A DNA stretch of 64,000 nucleotides from Roseovarius sp. MMSF_3359 (GTDB taxonomy: Bacteria > Pseudomonadota > Alphaproteobacteria > Rhodobacterales > Rhodobacteraceae), in NCBI RefSeq assembly GCF_030733385.1, contig NZ_JASHJC010000008.1, forward strand, positions 124,001 to 188,000, read 5' to 3'. The notes beneath the pieces are model-generated. The model ran no database searches and had not been told where the DNA came from. It was given only the letters and a program-made list of their open reading frames with translations. Position numbers and translations under genes: made by a program. Positions 7,744 to 15,447 of this stretch are shown here, piece by piece. How positions within the stretch are numbered: position 1 is the first letter of the stretch; every line of letters begins with the position of its first letter.

Positions 7744-9333
7744 CTAATCCTCTGCGTCCGGCAAGCGAACCGAGATTTTGGTCCCGGGTGCGGACCCAAG
7801 CGCCTCATCGCGCCCGACGGGGCTTGTGACCGTGATCTGCCCGCCCTGCGCGTCGATCACCCAACGCGCAAGCGCCAAGCCGATCCCGAACCCCTGCGCC
7901 TGCGTCTGGCCCGCCTGCGCGAAGCGGTCGAAAATTCGGTCCTGGTCCTTTGGCGGGATGCCGGGGCCGTTATCGGTTACGCTCAATTCGACCCCGTGCT
8001 CGGTCCTGGCCGCCTCAAGGCGGACCTGACCGCCATCGCGGGCGTGTCGGATGGCGTTGCTGATGAGGCTGACCAGCACCTGGCGCACCCAGTTGGGGTC
8101 GCAGTTGAGCGACAGGCCGGGCTCTTGTGCTTGGCTGAGCGTCATGCCCGCGTTGTCAAGCTCCGCCTGAACCTCCTTGGTTACCTCTTCGAGTAGATCA
8201 TCGACAGAAACCGCCGCATCCTCCAGCGCGAGCTGACCACTATCGGATCGCGCCACCCGTAGCAGGTCGTCAATCCGCCGGTTCAGGCGCCCGGCACGCG
8301 CTTCGATCGTGGCGAAGGCTTCGGCCGCCTCCGGTGCGGCCTGCCGCCCGATCTGCGCCTCCATCAGGATCACGGTGAGCGGCGTACGCAACTCGTGGCT
8401 CACATCCGCGAAAAAGCGGCGCCGGTTTTCGTCGATCTCCGATAGTTTCGCATTGGCATTGCGCAAATCCTCCGTGCGCTGCGCGATGGTGTCATTCAGC
8501 CGTGCCCATTCCTCCTGCACGGTCTCGTACCGGGCGGAAAGCGCCGCCGCCATGCGGTTTGTCTCGGTATAAAGTTGGCCGATTTCATCCGGTCGCGTGA
8601 CCGGCAGCGCGACATCGAAATCCTCCTGCCCGATCTGATGGGCCGCCGCCCGAAGTCGATCAAGGCGCCGGAATTGGGGGCGGATGAGGCCCAGGTAAAA
8701 AAGCGCGACTACCGCCATCGTCATTCCCGCAATGACCAGCGAGGTAAGGATGAGGGTGCGCCGCAGGGCGTCGATGCTCGACAGGGTGGCGTTGCGAAAC
8801 AGCACCTCGGTATTGACCGCCTGGCTCAGCAGCGGATCGAAACTGGACGCGAAGGTGTCAACATGCGCCCGCAGACGGGCGGTATCGTCGGTATCTGCGC
8901 TCAGCCCGTCCAATGTGTTGTTCAGCATCGCCTCCATCCGGGCGAGGCCCAACGATTGCGTGCCATAGCGCGACTGCGCATCAAGCCCCAGCTCTTCCGC
9001 CGCAATCACCGCATCCTCGACATCGGCGCGCAGGCGCAGGAAGGTGCCGTTAATCTGATTGACCACCGGGTCGAGGCGATCCATCCGTATCTCGGCGCTT
9101 TGCCCGGTCTGGATGGCCTCTGTGCCGATCACGAGGAAGGTGGCGACCTGCGTCGAAAGGGTGGCATAACGCGCCATTCGTTGCTCAGAGGCCAGCGCCG
9201 TGTCGAGGCGGCTCGCCACCTGTTGCAGCCCCAGATAGAGGATGCCCGCCGTCAGCAGGGTCGCGGCCCCGAGCGCCGCCGCCCCCAGCCCGAGGCGCAT
9301 CTTGAGGGATAATGATCGGGTCAGGCGCAACAA
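7744..9333 (-). CDS. Membrane sensor histidine kinase
   Basis: This 529-residue kinase has a first membrane segment at about 17-37, a helical periplasmic domain of about 155 residues, a second membrane segment at 194-216 and a HAMP linker to about 275. The phosphoacceptor is His313 in FFADVSHELRTPLT. The ATPase domain has the N box (LISNAIRHA), the G1 box (VTDNGPGIP) and the FGIGLALARW block. The start is probably TTG at 9333 with GGAA upstream; the ATG at 9300 lacks a clear ribosome site. The partner is the adjacent OmpR-type regulator. The signal is unknown, and the periplasmic domain resembles four-helix sensors rather than PAS or Cache domains. Confidence 0.88.
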   Translation of the reverse strand: MLRLTRSLSLKMRLGLGAAALGAATLLTAGILYLGLQQVASRLDTALASEQRMARYATLSTQVATFLVIGTEAIQTGQSAEIRMDRLDPVVNQINGTFLRLRADVEDAVIAAEELGLDAQSRYGTQSLGLARMEAMLNNTLDGLSADTDDTARLRAHVDTFASSFDPLLSQAVNTEVLFRNATLSSIDALRRTLILTSLVIAGMTMAVVALFYLGLIRPQFRRLDRLRAAAHQIGQEDFDVALPVTRPDEIGQLYTETNRMAAALSARYETVQEEWARLNDTIAQRTEDLRNANAKLSEIDENRRRFFADVSHELRTPLTVILMEAQIGRQAAPEAAEAFATIEARAGRLNRRIDDLLRVARSDSGQLALEDAAVSVDDLLEEVTKEVQAELDNAGMTLSQAQEPGLSLNCDPNWVRQVLVSLISNAIRHARDGGQVRLEAARTEHGVELSVTDNGPGIPPKDQDRIFDRFAQAGQTQAQGFGIGLALARWVIDAQGGQITVTSPVGRDEALGSAPGTKISVRLPDAED

Positions 9334-9389
9334 GATATTCCAGTGCTTCCAGGGGTAAATTCAGGTTGGATGGCGACCCAAAATGGCAC

Positions 9390-9410
9390 GCCGCCCCTTT
9401 TGTGGGCGGC
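9390..9410. repeat. Inverted repeat upstream of the histidine kinase
   Basis: GCCGCCC (9390-9396) and GGGCGGC (9404-9410) form a 7-bp stem with a 7-nt loop, in the 160-base divergent space between the kinase and the small plus-strand gene at 9494. It could act in the kinase leader. I see no clear promoter boxes. Confidence 0.3.
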
Positions 9411-9493
9411 ACGATAACGGTATTTTTACGGCTCCTGAGTTCTATGACAACACTGCAAACTACGACCAAAGTATTAGTTTATGAGGAAATGAT

Positions 9494-9697
9494 ATGGTTG
9501 AGCTCATGTTTGTTGCCTGCCTGTCGGGCGCGCCGGAAAACTGTCTTGAACGCAGTCTCGTGTTTACGGATATCACGCCGATGGCCTGCATGATGGGCGC
9601 GCAGCCCGAATTGGCCAAATGGGTGGCATCACATCCGAACCACACGATCCAAAGCTGGAAGTGCCGGACGGTTTCGTTTGCCGAGATGGAAACCTGA
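9494..9697 (+). CDS. Small protein of unknown function (67 residues)
   Basis: A GAGGAAATGAT sequence precedes the ATG. The protein begins MVELMFVACLSG, has four cysteines (three of them in CLSGAPENC and PMACMM, the fourth in WKCRT) and ends with HPNHTIQSWKCRTV. It has no transmembrane helix and no cleavable signal that I would trust. I believe similar small ORFs are conserved in Rhodobacteraceae, but that comes from memory and was not checked. Function is unknown. It is a lone gene, divergent from the kinase, followed by a hairpin. Confidence 0.65.
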   Translation: MVELMFVACLSGAPENCLERSLVFTDITPMACMMGAQPELAKWVASHPNHTIQSWKCRTVSFAEMET

Positions 9698-9776
9698 TCC
9701 CGCCTAATAGCATCGACCAGGAAGCCTGGATCACGAAAGATGCTGTAGGCTATTGAGATTACGCGGTATCGGAGCC

Positions 9777-9796
9777 GAAAATCGTTTCCGATTTTC
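9777..9796. terminator. Convergent hairpin, part of a dispersed intergenic element
   Basis: GAAAATCG (9777-9784) and CGATTTTC (9789-9796) form an 8-bp stem. On the minus strand the loop is GAAA, a GNRA tetraloop. It lies between the convergent ends of the 67-residue gene and the ABC-2 permease and could stop transcription from both sides. The same stretch contains the element TAGAGCG-N10-AATCGGAAAC (9810-9784, minus strand), which recurs at 26649-26675. Confidence 0.45.
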
Positions 9797-9807
9797 CCGC
9801 CATCGCT

Positions 9808-10599
9808 CTAGACCTTGCGTTTCATCAATCCGCGGGCAGGATCATAGCCCCAGATCGCAATGGCCCCGAGGATGAACGTGCTTGTCACGACCCAGAGGAA
9901 GGCCGTCGGGTTGAACTGCAGATAAAGCAGGAACCGGATCAGTTCCACCACATGGGTAAACGGGTTCAGCGCGCAAAGATCGTGCAGGAAAGGTGAACTT
10001 TCTGCCATTTTCCATAGCGGATAGAGCGCCGATGACAGGAAGAACATCGGGAAAATGATGAAGTTCATCACCCCTGCGAAATTCTCTAACTGCCTGATGA
10101 AGCTGGAGAGGACGAGGCCAAGCGCCCCCAGCATCAGCCCCCCGAGAAACAGACCCGGCAAGACCGCGATATAGCCCCAGGCGGGCATCGTTATGTCAAA
10201 GACCGCCGCAATCCCCAGAAAAGCATAGACCTGCAGGACGGAAATGACCGTCGCGCCGAAAAGTCTGCAAAAGAGCAGCCACCAGCGCGGAAACGGGCTG
10301 GTCAACAGAAGGCGCATTGATCCCATTTCACGGTCATAAACGAGGCTCAGCGAACTTTGCATGCCGTTGAACAGGAGCACCATCGCGCAGAGGCCCGGCA
10401 CGATGTAGGTCTCGTAAGTGATATAGGTCTGGTAGGGCGGGATGATCGACAGGCCAAGCGCCGCACGGAACCCCGCCGCAAAGACCAGAAGCCAGACCAG
10501 CGGACGCACAAGGGCGGCGATGAAACGCTCGCGCTGATGTACGAAGCGCAGAAATTCGCGGCCGATGACCGCGCGCGTGACGCCCCACCAACCGGTCAT
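9808..10599 (-). CDS. ABC-2 type permease, PQQ-alcohol system (PedC-like)
   Basis: This 263-residue membrane protein has six hydrophobic helices in the ABC-2 layout, with family blocks YDREMGSMRLLLTSPFPRWW and FLSSALYPLWKMAESSP. It forms a transporter with the ATPase directly upstream (4-base overlap). ABC-2 pairs of this kind are found beside PQQ-dependent alcohol dehydrogenases (pedBC in Pseudomonas putida), where export of alcohols or assembly roles have been suggested. The substrate is unknown. It is the last gene of the minus-strand operon that starts at 16635. Confidence 0.82.
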   Translation of the reverse strand: MTGWWGVTRAVIGREFLRFVHQRERFIAALVRPLVWLLVFAAGFRAALGLSIIPPYQTYITYETYIVPGLCAMVLLFNGMQSSLSLVYDREMGSMRLLLTSPFPRWWLLFCRLFGATVISVLQVYAFLGIAAVFDITMPAWGYIAVLPGLFLGGLMLGALGLVLSSFIRQLENFAGVMNFIIFPMFFLSSALYPLWKMAESSPFLHDLCALNPFTHVVELIRFLLYLQFNPTAFLWVVTSTFILGAIAIWGYDPARGLMKRKV

Positions 10600-11315
10600 G
10601 CCGCCTCTCCCGTCTGCGCGAGGAACCAGTTCGATAATGTGTGGTCGCCACGAAGGACCCCCGCCTGGCCATGGGTGAGAACGCGGCCCCGGTGCAGGAC
10701 GATCAACTGATCGCCATCGCGCACTTCATCCGTCAGGTGCGTTGTCCAGAGTACACAGAGCCCCTGAGCCGCAAGGTCGTGGACATGATCGGTGATCGCG
10801 GACCGCGCCGCCGCATCGAGGCCCACGGTCGGCTCATCCAGCAGCAAAACCTTGGGATCGTGCAACAGCGAGCGGGCCAGTTCGGTCCGGCGCCGGTGGC
10901 CGCCATTCAAGCCCCCTGCTCGTTCATCTGCCCGCTGCCGCATGTCGAGGCGGTCGAGCGCCGCATCAATGCGCCCCGGCACCTCGCTGCGCGGCAACCC
11001 ATGCAGGGCGGCGAAATAGGCGAGGTTCTGACGCACGGTGAGGTTCAGATCGAGCGTCGATTGCTGAAACACCACGCCGAGATCGCCCAGCGCCCGGCGC
11101 GGATGTTTTCGGAGGTCGTGACCGGCGACATGGATCTCGCCCGCGGGCGCCACCAGAAGCCGGGTCAGCAGCGCGGTCAGGGTGGATTTGCCCGCGCCAT
11201 TGGGTCCAAGCAACGCGCAGAACGTGGCGGGCGGGACGTCGATCGACACGTGGTCCAGCGCCTTTTTCGAGCCGTAGTCAAAGCTCAGATCGCTCACGCT
11301 CAGGCCGCCTGTCAT
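10596..11315 (-). CDS. ABC transporter ATPase, PQQ-alcohol system (PedB-like)
   Basis: The 239-residue ATPase has Walker A GPNGAGKST, Walker B KVLLLDEPTVGLD and the H-loop LWTTHLT. The signature is unusual, LNGGHRRR in place of the common LSGGQ. The ATG at 11315 has GGTGAG upstream and gives a normal N-terminus; a longer frame adds 14 residues without support. It overlaps the downstream permease by 4 bases. Beta-propeller and periplasmic-binding genes of the PQQ-alcohol type occur in the same operon. Confidence 0.85.
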   Translation of the reverse strand: MTGGLSVSDLSFDYGSKKALDHVSIDVPPATFCALLGPNGAGKSTLTALLTRLLVAPAGEIHVAGHDLRKHPRRALGDLGVVFQQSTLDLNLTVRQNLAYFAALHGLPRSEVPGRIDAALDRLDMRQRADERAGGLNGGHRRRTELARSLLHDPKVLLLDEPTVGLDAAARSAITDHVHDLAAQGLCVLWTTHLTDEVRDGDQLIVLHRGRVLTHGQAGVLRGDHTLSNWFLAQTGEAA

Positions 11316-11420
11316 CTGCCGCTCACCTTTTGCTGCATCGGTGTGATCCATCCCCATCTGGCGGACAGAGTGCCGTCAAAGCCCGCACATCTCAAGCGCC
11401 CCGGACCAAAAGCGGTTTTC

Positions 11421-12017
11421 TTACCCCAATGTCGCGCCATCCGGCCCCTCCCGCAGTGTCAGCACCCGATCCGCCAGGTGGTTCGCCTCCTGCATCGAAT
11501 GGGTGACGAACAGCGTGGCGGGTCTGTGCCTGGCGATCAGGGTCTCGGTCAGGCGCAGCATGCCCTGCGCGGTTTCCTGATCCAGGGACGCATAGGGTTC
11601 GTCCATGATCAAGAGCTCTGGCTGGCCCGCGAATGCCCTAGCCAGCGCAAGGCGGCGTTGTTGCCCCAGCGAAAGCTGCCCCGGAAAGAAATCCGCCTTG
11701 CCCGCAAGCCCCACCTGTACAAGAGCCTCTTCCGCCTCCGCGGGGGTCAATGCCGGGTGCACGATCCGCAGATTTTCCCGCAGGCTGCGCCACAGCAGAA
11801 GCGTGGGTTCCTGAAACACCATGGCGACCGCATCGGGCCTCTCAACCCGCCCGTCAAAGGCGGTATCAATCCCCGCCACGATCCGCAGGATGGTGGATTT
11901 ACCGATGCCCGAAGGCCCGACCAGCGCGACGGTCTCACCCTCGTCGATGGTAAAGGAGACGCGGCCAAGCACCCGCGCGGTGCCGAAGCTTTTGGACGTG
12001 ATCTCGACCCGGGTCAT
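11421..12017 (-). CDS. ABC transporter ATPase, NitT/TauT type (short)
   Basis: Walker A is GPSGIGKST, the signature LSLGQQRRLALARAF and Walker B LLIMDEPYASLD, with the H-loop LFVTHS, so catalysis should be intact. At 198 residues it is about 50 shorter than usual family members, and the C-terminal part after the H-loop is nearly absent. The ATG at 12017 overlaps the permease stop by 4 bases. It energises the import system encoded by the next two upstream genes. Confidence 0.86.
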   Translation of the reverse strand: MTRVEITSKSFGTARVLGRVSFTIDEGETVALVGPSGIGKSTILRIVAGIDTAFDGRVERPDAVAMVFQEPTLLLWRSLRENLRIVHPALTPAEAEEALVQVGLAGKADFFPGQLSLGQQRRLALARAFAGQPELLIMDEPYASLDQETAQGMLRLTETLIARHRPATLFVTHSMQEANHLADRVLTLREGPDGATLG

Positions 12018-12763
12018 GCGCGGCGCCAGCGCGCTGTGCGCCGCTCCCAGGGTTGCAGCAACAGCCATTCGACCAACAGCATGACCGCGATGAAAGACAG
12101 CGCATAAACCAGCACCATGCCGACATCGAAAAGCTGGAAATAGAGGTGGATCTGGAAACCCACACCGGAGGAGCGCCCGAGGAATTCGACCACCAGCACG
12201 ATCTTCCAGATCACCGCCACGCCAGAGCGGGCGGCTGCGGCAATGAACGGTGCAAGCTGCGGCAGGATCACATGGCACATCCGGCGCCACCAGGAAAGGC
12301 GATAGACCTGCGCCATCGCGTCCAGCGCCGGGTCGAGCGCCCGCCCACCTTCGCGGACGACGGTGGCCACGTTGGGGACCTTGTTCAGGGTGACCGCGAT
12401 GATCGCGGCGGCTTCGGTCAGCCCGATCCAGAGATAGCACAGCACAATCAGCACCAGCGCCGGCAGGTTGAGAAAGATGACCAGCCAGGGATCGAGCCAG
12501 CGGTTCAGTCGCACCGAACGTCCCATGGCGAGGCCGATCGCCGTCCCGAGGCTCATGGCCAGAACAAAGGCCCAGAGCACGCGGATGATCGTGGCTCCGA
12601 GATGGGTCAGCAATTCACCGGATGCCAGTTCCTGCGCAAATTTCGGCAGAAGCGCCCAGGGGGTCGGCAGTAGTTGCGCGTCATCGGTCAGCAACGCCGC
12701 CACGACCCAGAGAACCAGAAGCCCCAGGATCGACAGGAAGGGCGTGAGGCGCGTGTCCTCCAT
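12014..12763 (-). CDS. ABC transporter permease, NitT/TauT type
   Basis: This 249-residue integral membrane protein starts MEDTRLTPFLS. The binding-protein-dependent permease core is visible as DAMAQVYRLSWWRRMCHVILPQLAPFI, the EAA-type loop that contacts the ATPase. About six hydrophobic segments are present. It lies between its ATPase (4-base overlap) and its binding protein (6-base gap). Because the unit sits inside a PQQ-alcohol operon, a ligand tied to alcohol or C1 metabolism, or to a metal chelate, is possible. The substrate cannot be read from the sequence. Confidence 0.87.
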   Translation of the reverse strand: MEDTRLTPFLSILGLLVLWVVAALLTDDAQLLPTPWALLPKFAQELASGELLTHLGATIIRVLWAFVLAMSLGTAIGLAMGRSVRLNRWLDPWLVIFLNLPALVLIVLCYLWIGLTEAAAIIAVTLNKVPNVATVVREGGRALDPALDAMAQVYRLSWWRRMCHVILPQLAPFIAAAARSGVAVIWKIVLVVEFLGRSSGVGFQIHLYFQLFDVGMVLVYALSFIAVMLLVEWLLLQPWERRTARWRRA

Positions 12764-12769
12764 CCCGTG

Positions 12770-13735
12770 CTATTTCACATCCGCGAAAAGACCGGCGGGA
12801 AGTGTGGTCGCATCGCCCACAAGGGCCGGTCCGCCAAGGTCGGCCATCACGCCGAGGAACTCCGCCGCAGCCTTTTCATCCATCCGTGCGCGGGCCGGGA
12901 TGCCCTTGATCCAATCGGTTTTCAGTTGCTCGAATTCCGCATCATTGGCCGCGTTCATCTGCGGGCGGATCGCCTCCCAGGCTTGGGGATCGCGGGCCAG
13001 GATATCCTTGGCCTCACGACTGGCCTCGAAGAAGGACTGCGCCAATGCCGGGTGATCGTTCAGGAAACGCTCTTTCATGTAATAGCCGACAAGCGGTGTT
13101 TCGATGTCAAGGCCGAGTGCCGCCCCGGCCTCTTCGACCGAGATCAGTTCGCTCATCCCGGCGGCTTTCATTTTGGCGAGGAAATGCCAGAAATTGATCG
13201 CTCCGGCATATTCTCCGCCCAAAGCGGATTTGAAGATCAGAGGCGGCGCGCCATAGACCTGCTCGGTGGTGGCCTTGAGGTCCATGTCATGGGCCTGTGC
13301 CGCATAGGCCCTGAGGATCAGCCAGGACTTGTCGAGCGGACCGCCCGCAATGCCGATCTTGCCCCCGGCCAGATCCTCAAGGCTGGTGCTGGCGGCGTCC
13401 CCGGGGACAACAACACCACCCACGGCCTTGGAATAGGGCACAAAGACATAATCCTTGCCCGCCGCGCGCTGCCGCGCGAGCCAGATCCAGTCGGCCACCG
13501 CCATGTCGGCCTCACCACCCTCGACCGCGATCCGTGTCGCGCCGTTGTCGGCATAGGGTTGCACCGTGAGTGTGAAGCCGTGTTTGCGGTCAAGCCCGTT
13601 GTCGATAATCGTCGACAATTCCCAGTTGACCGTCCCGATCTTGAGCACCGCCGCGCGGATCACCGGCATATCCCCCGCCAGGACCGGCCCGGCGGCGAGC
13701 AAAATCAGCGCGATGATCCAGCGGCAAGTGGCCAT
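12770..13735 (-). CDS. ABC transporter substrate-binding protein, NitT/TauT (NMT1-like)
   Basis: The 321-residue protein has a signal peptide ending AGPVLA. Conserved family text includes KIGTVNWELSTIIDNGLDRKHGF, GGEADMAVADWIWL and the hinge region GKIGIAGGPLDKSW. Fold and neighbours identify it as the periplasmic receptor for the adjacent permease and ATPase. The ligand is unknown. The operon also encodes a second, unrelated binding protein (15448-16635). Confidence 0.86.
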   Translation of the reverse strand: MATCRWIIALILLAAGPVLAGDMPVIRAAVLKIGTVNWELSTIIDNGLDRKHGFTLTVQPYADNGATRIAVEGGEADMAVADWIWLARQRAAGKDYVFVPYSKAVGGVVVPGDAASTSLEDLAGGKIGIAGGPLDKSWLILRAYAAQAHDMDLKATTEQVYGAPPLIFKSALGGEYAGAINFWHFLAKMKAAGMSELISVEEAGAALGLDIETPLVGYYMKERFLNDHPALAQSFFEASREAKDILARDPQAWEAIRPQMNAANDAEFEQLKTDWIKGIPARARMDEKAAAEFLGVMADLGGPALVGDATTLPAGLFADVK

Positions 13736-13741
13736 GCGCCG

Positions 13742-13993
13742 CTACTCTGCCCGGCGCTCGACCTCGTTGAGATCCTTGTCCAGTTCGATATCGAACTGGT
13801 TGCCGCCCTTGCAGATCACATCGTCAAGCTCATAGCCCTCATCGGTGACCTCGATGTCATCGGGGTCCATCTGGCATTCGATGGAGGTCAGCATCGCCTC
13901 GATCTTGCCGATGGTCTCGGCGTCGAGATGTTCATGCGCCATCGCCGGTGCTGCAAAAAGTGTGGCCAGTGCCAGTGCGCCCATGTGTTTCAT
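13742..13993 (-). CDS. Small periplasmic PepSY-like protein
   Basis: This 83-residue protein has a signal peptide (cleavage near AMA-HEH). The mature part has the PepSY-like pattern KIEAMLTSIEC, then DEGYELDDVICKGGNQFDIELD, in which a helix is followed by beta strands. Two cysteines (in SIEC and DVIC) could form a disulfide. PepSY domains often act as inhibitors or small ligand binders. It lies between an unknown secreted protein and an ABC binding protein in the PQQ-alcohol operon. Its role is unknown. Confidence 0.72.
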   Translation of the reverse strand: MKHMGALALATLFAAPAMAHEHLDAETIGKIEAMLTSIECQMDPDDIEVTDEGYELDDVICKGGNQFDIELDKDLNEVERRAE

Positions 13994-14007
13994 GGAGTAA
14001 CTCCCTG

Positions 14008-14445
14008 TTATTGAATGGAAAACGTGACGGACTGCGCGTCACCGGTGGAGCCCGGAATGCGCAGCGTATGACTGCCCGGCTTGATGGCGATGAAGGACAA
14101 TTCGACCACGCCCGCCTTGTCGAACTCGATGGAATCGATTGCCATGGGACGAATTTCGATCTTGTTGATGACGATCTCGTTCATCCAGATCGCGCGGAAA
14201 AAGCTCGGCCCCTCAACGGCGAGTTCGGCAGATCCGTCAGCGGTGATTTCGAGCTTGTAGTAGGCCCCCGATTGCAGCACGACATCCTCGCCCAGGGGCT
14301 GCCCCGAGGCCAGCGTCAGCTTGATTGTCTCGCCGCGGTTACATTTCGCCAAGAGCCCCGCAAAGCCCAGATCGTCGCAAAGCGGTGCCGCGGCCACCGG
14401 CCCGGCCAGGGCCGCAAAACACGACGCCAATATCCAGTTTCTCAT
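14008..14445 (-). CDS. Secreted protein of unknown function in the PQQ operon
   Basis: The 145-residue product has a signal peptide ending GPVAAA. The mature chain has two cysteines close together (LCDDLGFAGLLAKC) and is otherwise rich in beta strand, ending GSHTLRIPGSTGDAQSVTFSIQ, which recalls an immunoglobulin- or cupredoxin-like sandwich without the copper ligands. It is followed after 14 bases by the PepSY-like gene. Position alone suggests a periplasmic accessory of the quinoprotein system. Confidence 0.7.
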   Translation of the reverse strand: MRNWILASCFAALAGPVAAAPLCDDLGFAGLLAKCNRGETIKLTLASGQPLGEDVVLQSGAYYKLEITADGSAELAVEGPSFFRAIWMNEIVINKIEIRPMAIDSIEFDKAGVVELSFIAIKPGSHTLRIPGSTGDAQSVTFSIQ

Positions 14446-14463
14446 TCTGTTACCTCCCTAAAT

Positions 14464-15435
14464 TCATTCGATTGTCACCACGCCCCAGGGCTGCTGCCCG
14501 ACCTGTACGGACCGCACGGCCTTCTCGCTGGCCACGTCGATCACCGTCACATCGTTGGAGTTGCCGTTGGTGGTGAGCAGGTATTTTTCATCCGGCGTGA
14601 AATCGAGTTGCCAGACCCGTTGCCCAACCAGGATATAGTCGAGCACCTCAAGGCTTTGCGCATCCACCACGGCCACCCGGTTGGCAGGTCCAAGCGCCAC
14701 GAAGAGCCGCTTGCCATCGGATGTGACCTTGGCCCCCACCGGTTGCAGCCATTCCGGCAGAACGCCGGGCACCTCGAAGCTGATCTTGCCCACGACCGTC
14801 GGTGCGCCATCCTCGGCGATGTCCATGACCGAGACAGTCCCACCGATCTCGGAGGTCACGAAAAGCCGCGATCCGTCCGCCGTGTATTGCGCATAGCGCG
14901 GTCGTTGATCGACCAGCACGTTGTGCTTGATCTTGTAATCCTCGGTCGAGATGAAATGCGCCATATTGGTCGTCTCGGACGTATTCACCACCCACTTGGC
15001 GTCCGGGCTCATGCCCATCCCTTCGGGTTCGACCCCCACCGGCACCTCCGCCAGGATCGTGCGGGTTTCGGTATCGGTGACGGTCACCAGGTTGTCATCC
15101 TCGTTGGCGATGTAAAGCCGCTTGCCCGAGGGTTCGATGATGAAAAGCTCCGGGTCTGGCCCCGAGGGCAAGCTCGGCAATTCCTCGTAGGTCTCGGTGT
15201 CAAAGACCCGCACGATATTGTCGTCGGAGGCGCAGACATAGAGCTTGGTGCCATCCGGGCTGGCGGTGATGCCGCGCGGCCGGTTGCCGCCCGGGAATTC
15301 TGCGATCACTTCCCAGCTTTCGGTATCGAGCACGGTGATCGTGTTACCCCGCTCGTTCGAGACAAAGGCTTTGCCTGCGAGCCCCGGACCAGCCAGTAAG
15401 ACCGCCAAAAAAGTCGAGAAAAACAAGGATTTCAT
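14464..15435 (-). CDS. PQQ-dependent catabolism-associated beta-propeller protein
   Basis: The 323-residue protein has a signal peptide and seven YVTN-type blades, for example GNTITVLDTESWEVIAEFPGG, PRGITASPDGTKLYV and NGNSNDVTVIDVAS. Proteins of this subfamily occur next to PQQ-alcohol dehydrogenase operons. They are thought to be periplasmic and their activity is undefined; unlike true quinoproteins they lack PQQ-binding residues. A second, divergent propeller is encoded at 17813-18751. Upstream, 12 bases away, is the operon's first gene. Confidence 0.88.
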   Translation of the reverse strand: MKSLFFSTFLAVLLAGPGLAGKAFVSNERGNTITVLDTESWEVIAEFPGGNRPRGITASPDGTKLYVCASDDNIVRVFDTETYEELPSLPSGPDPELFIIEPSGKRLYIANEDDNLVTVTDTETRTILAEVPVGVEPEGMGMSPDAKWVVNTSETTNMAHFISTEDYKIKHNVLVDQRPRYAQYTADGSRLFVTSEIGGTVSVMDIAEDGAPTVVGKISFEVPGVLPEWLQPVGAKVTSDGKRLFVALGPANRVAVVDAQSLEVLDYILVGQRVWQLDFTPDEKYLLTTNGNSNDVTVIDVASEKAVRSVQVGQQPWGVVTIE

Positions 15436-15447
15436 CGGTATCTTCCC

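Noticed and set aside
10641..12107. A plus-strand open frame of 488 codons
   Set aside because: It runs antisense to two ABC ATPases and the intergenic space between them; the translation is rich in Arg, Gln, His and Pro and has no domain. It is a high-GC shadow frame.
12674..14014. A plus-strand open frame of 446 codons
   Set aside because: It is antisense to the NitT-type receptor; its composition is typical of a reverse frame and it has no ribosome site.
13948..15399. A plus-strand open frame of 483 codons
   Set aside because: It is antisense to the beta-propeller and the 145-residue gene, both of which have signal peptides, family motifs and ribosome sites.
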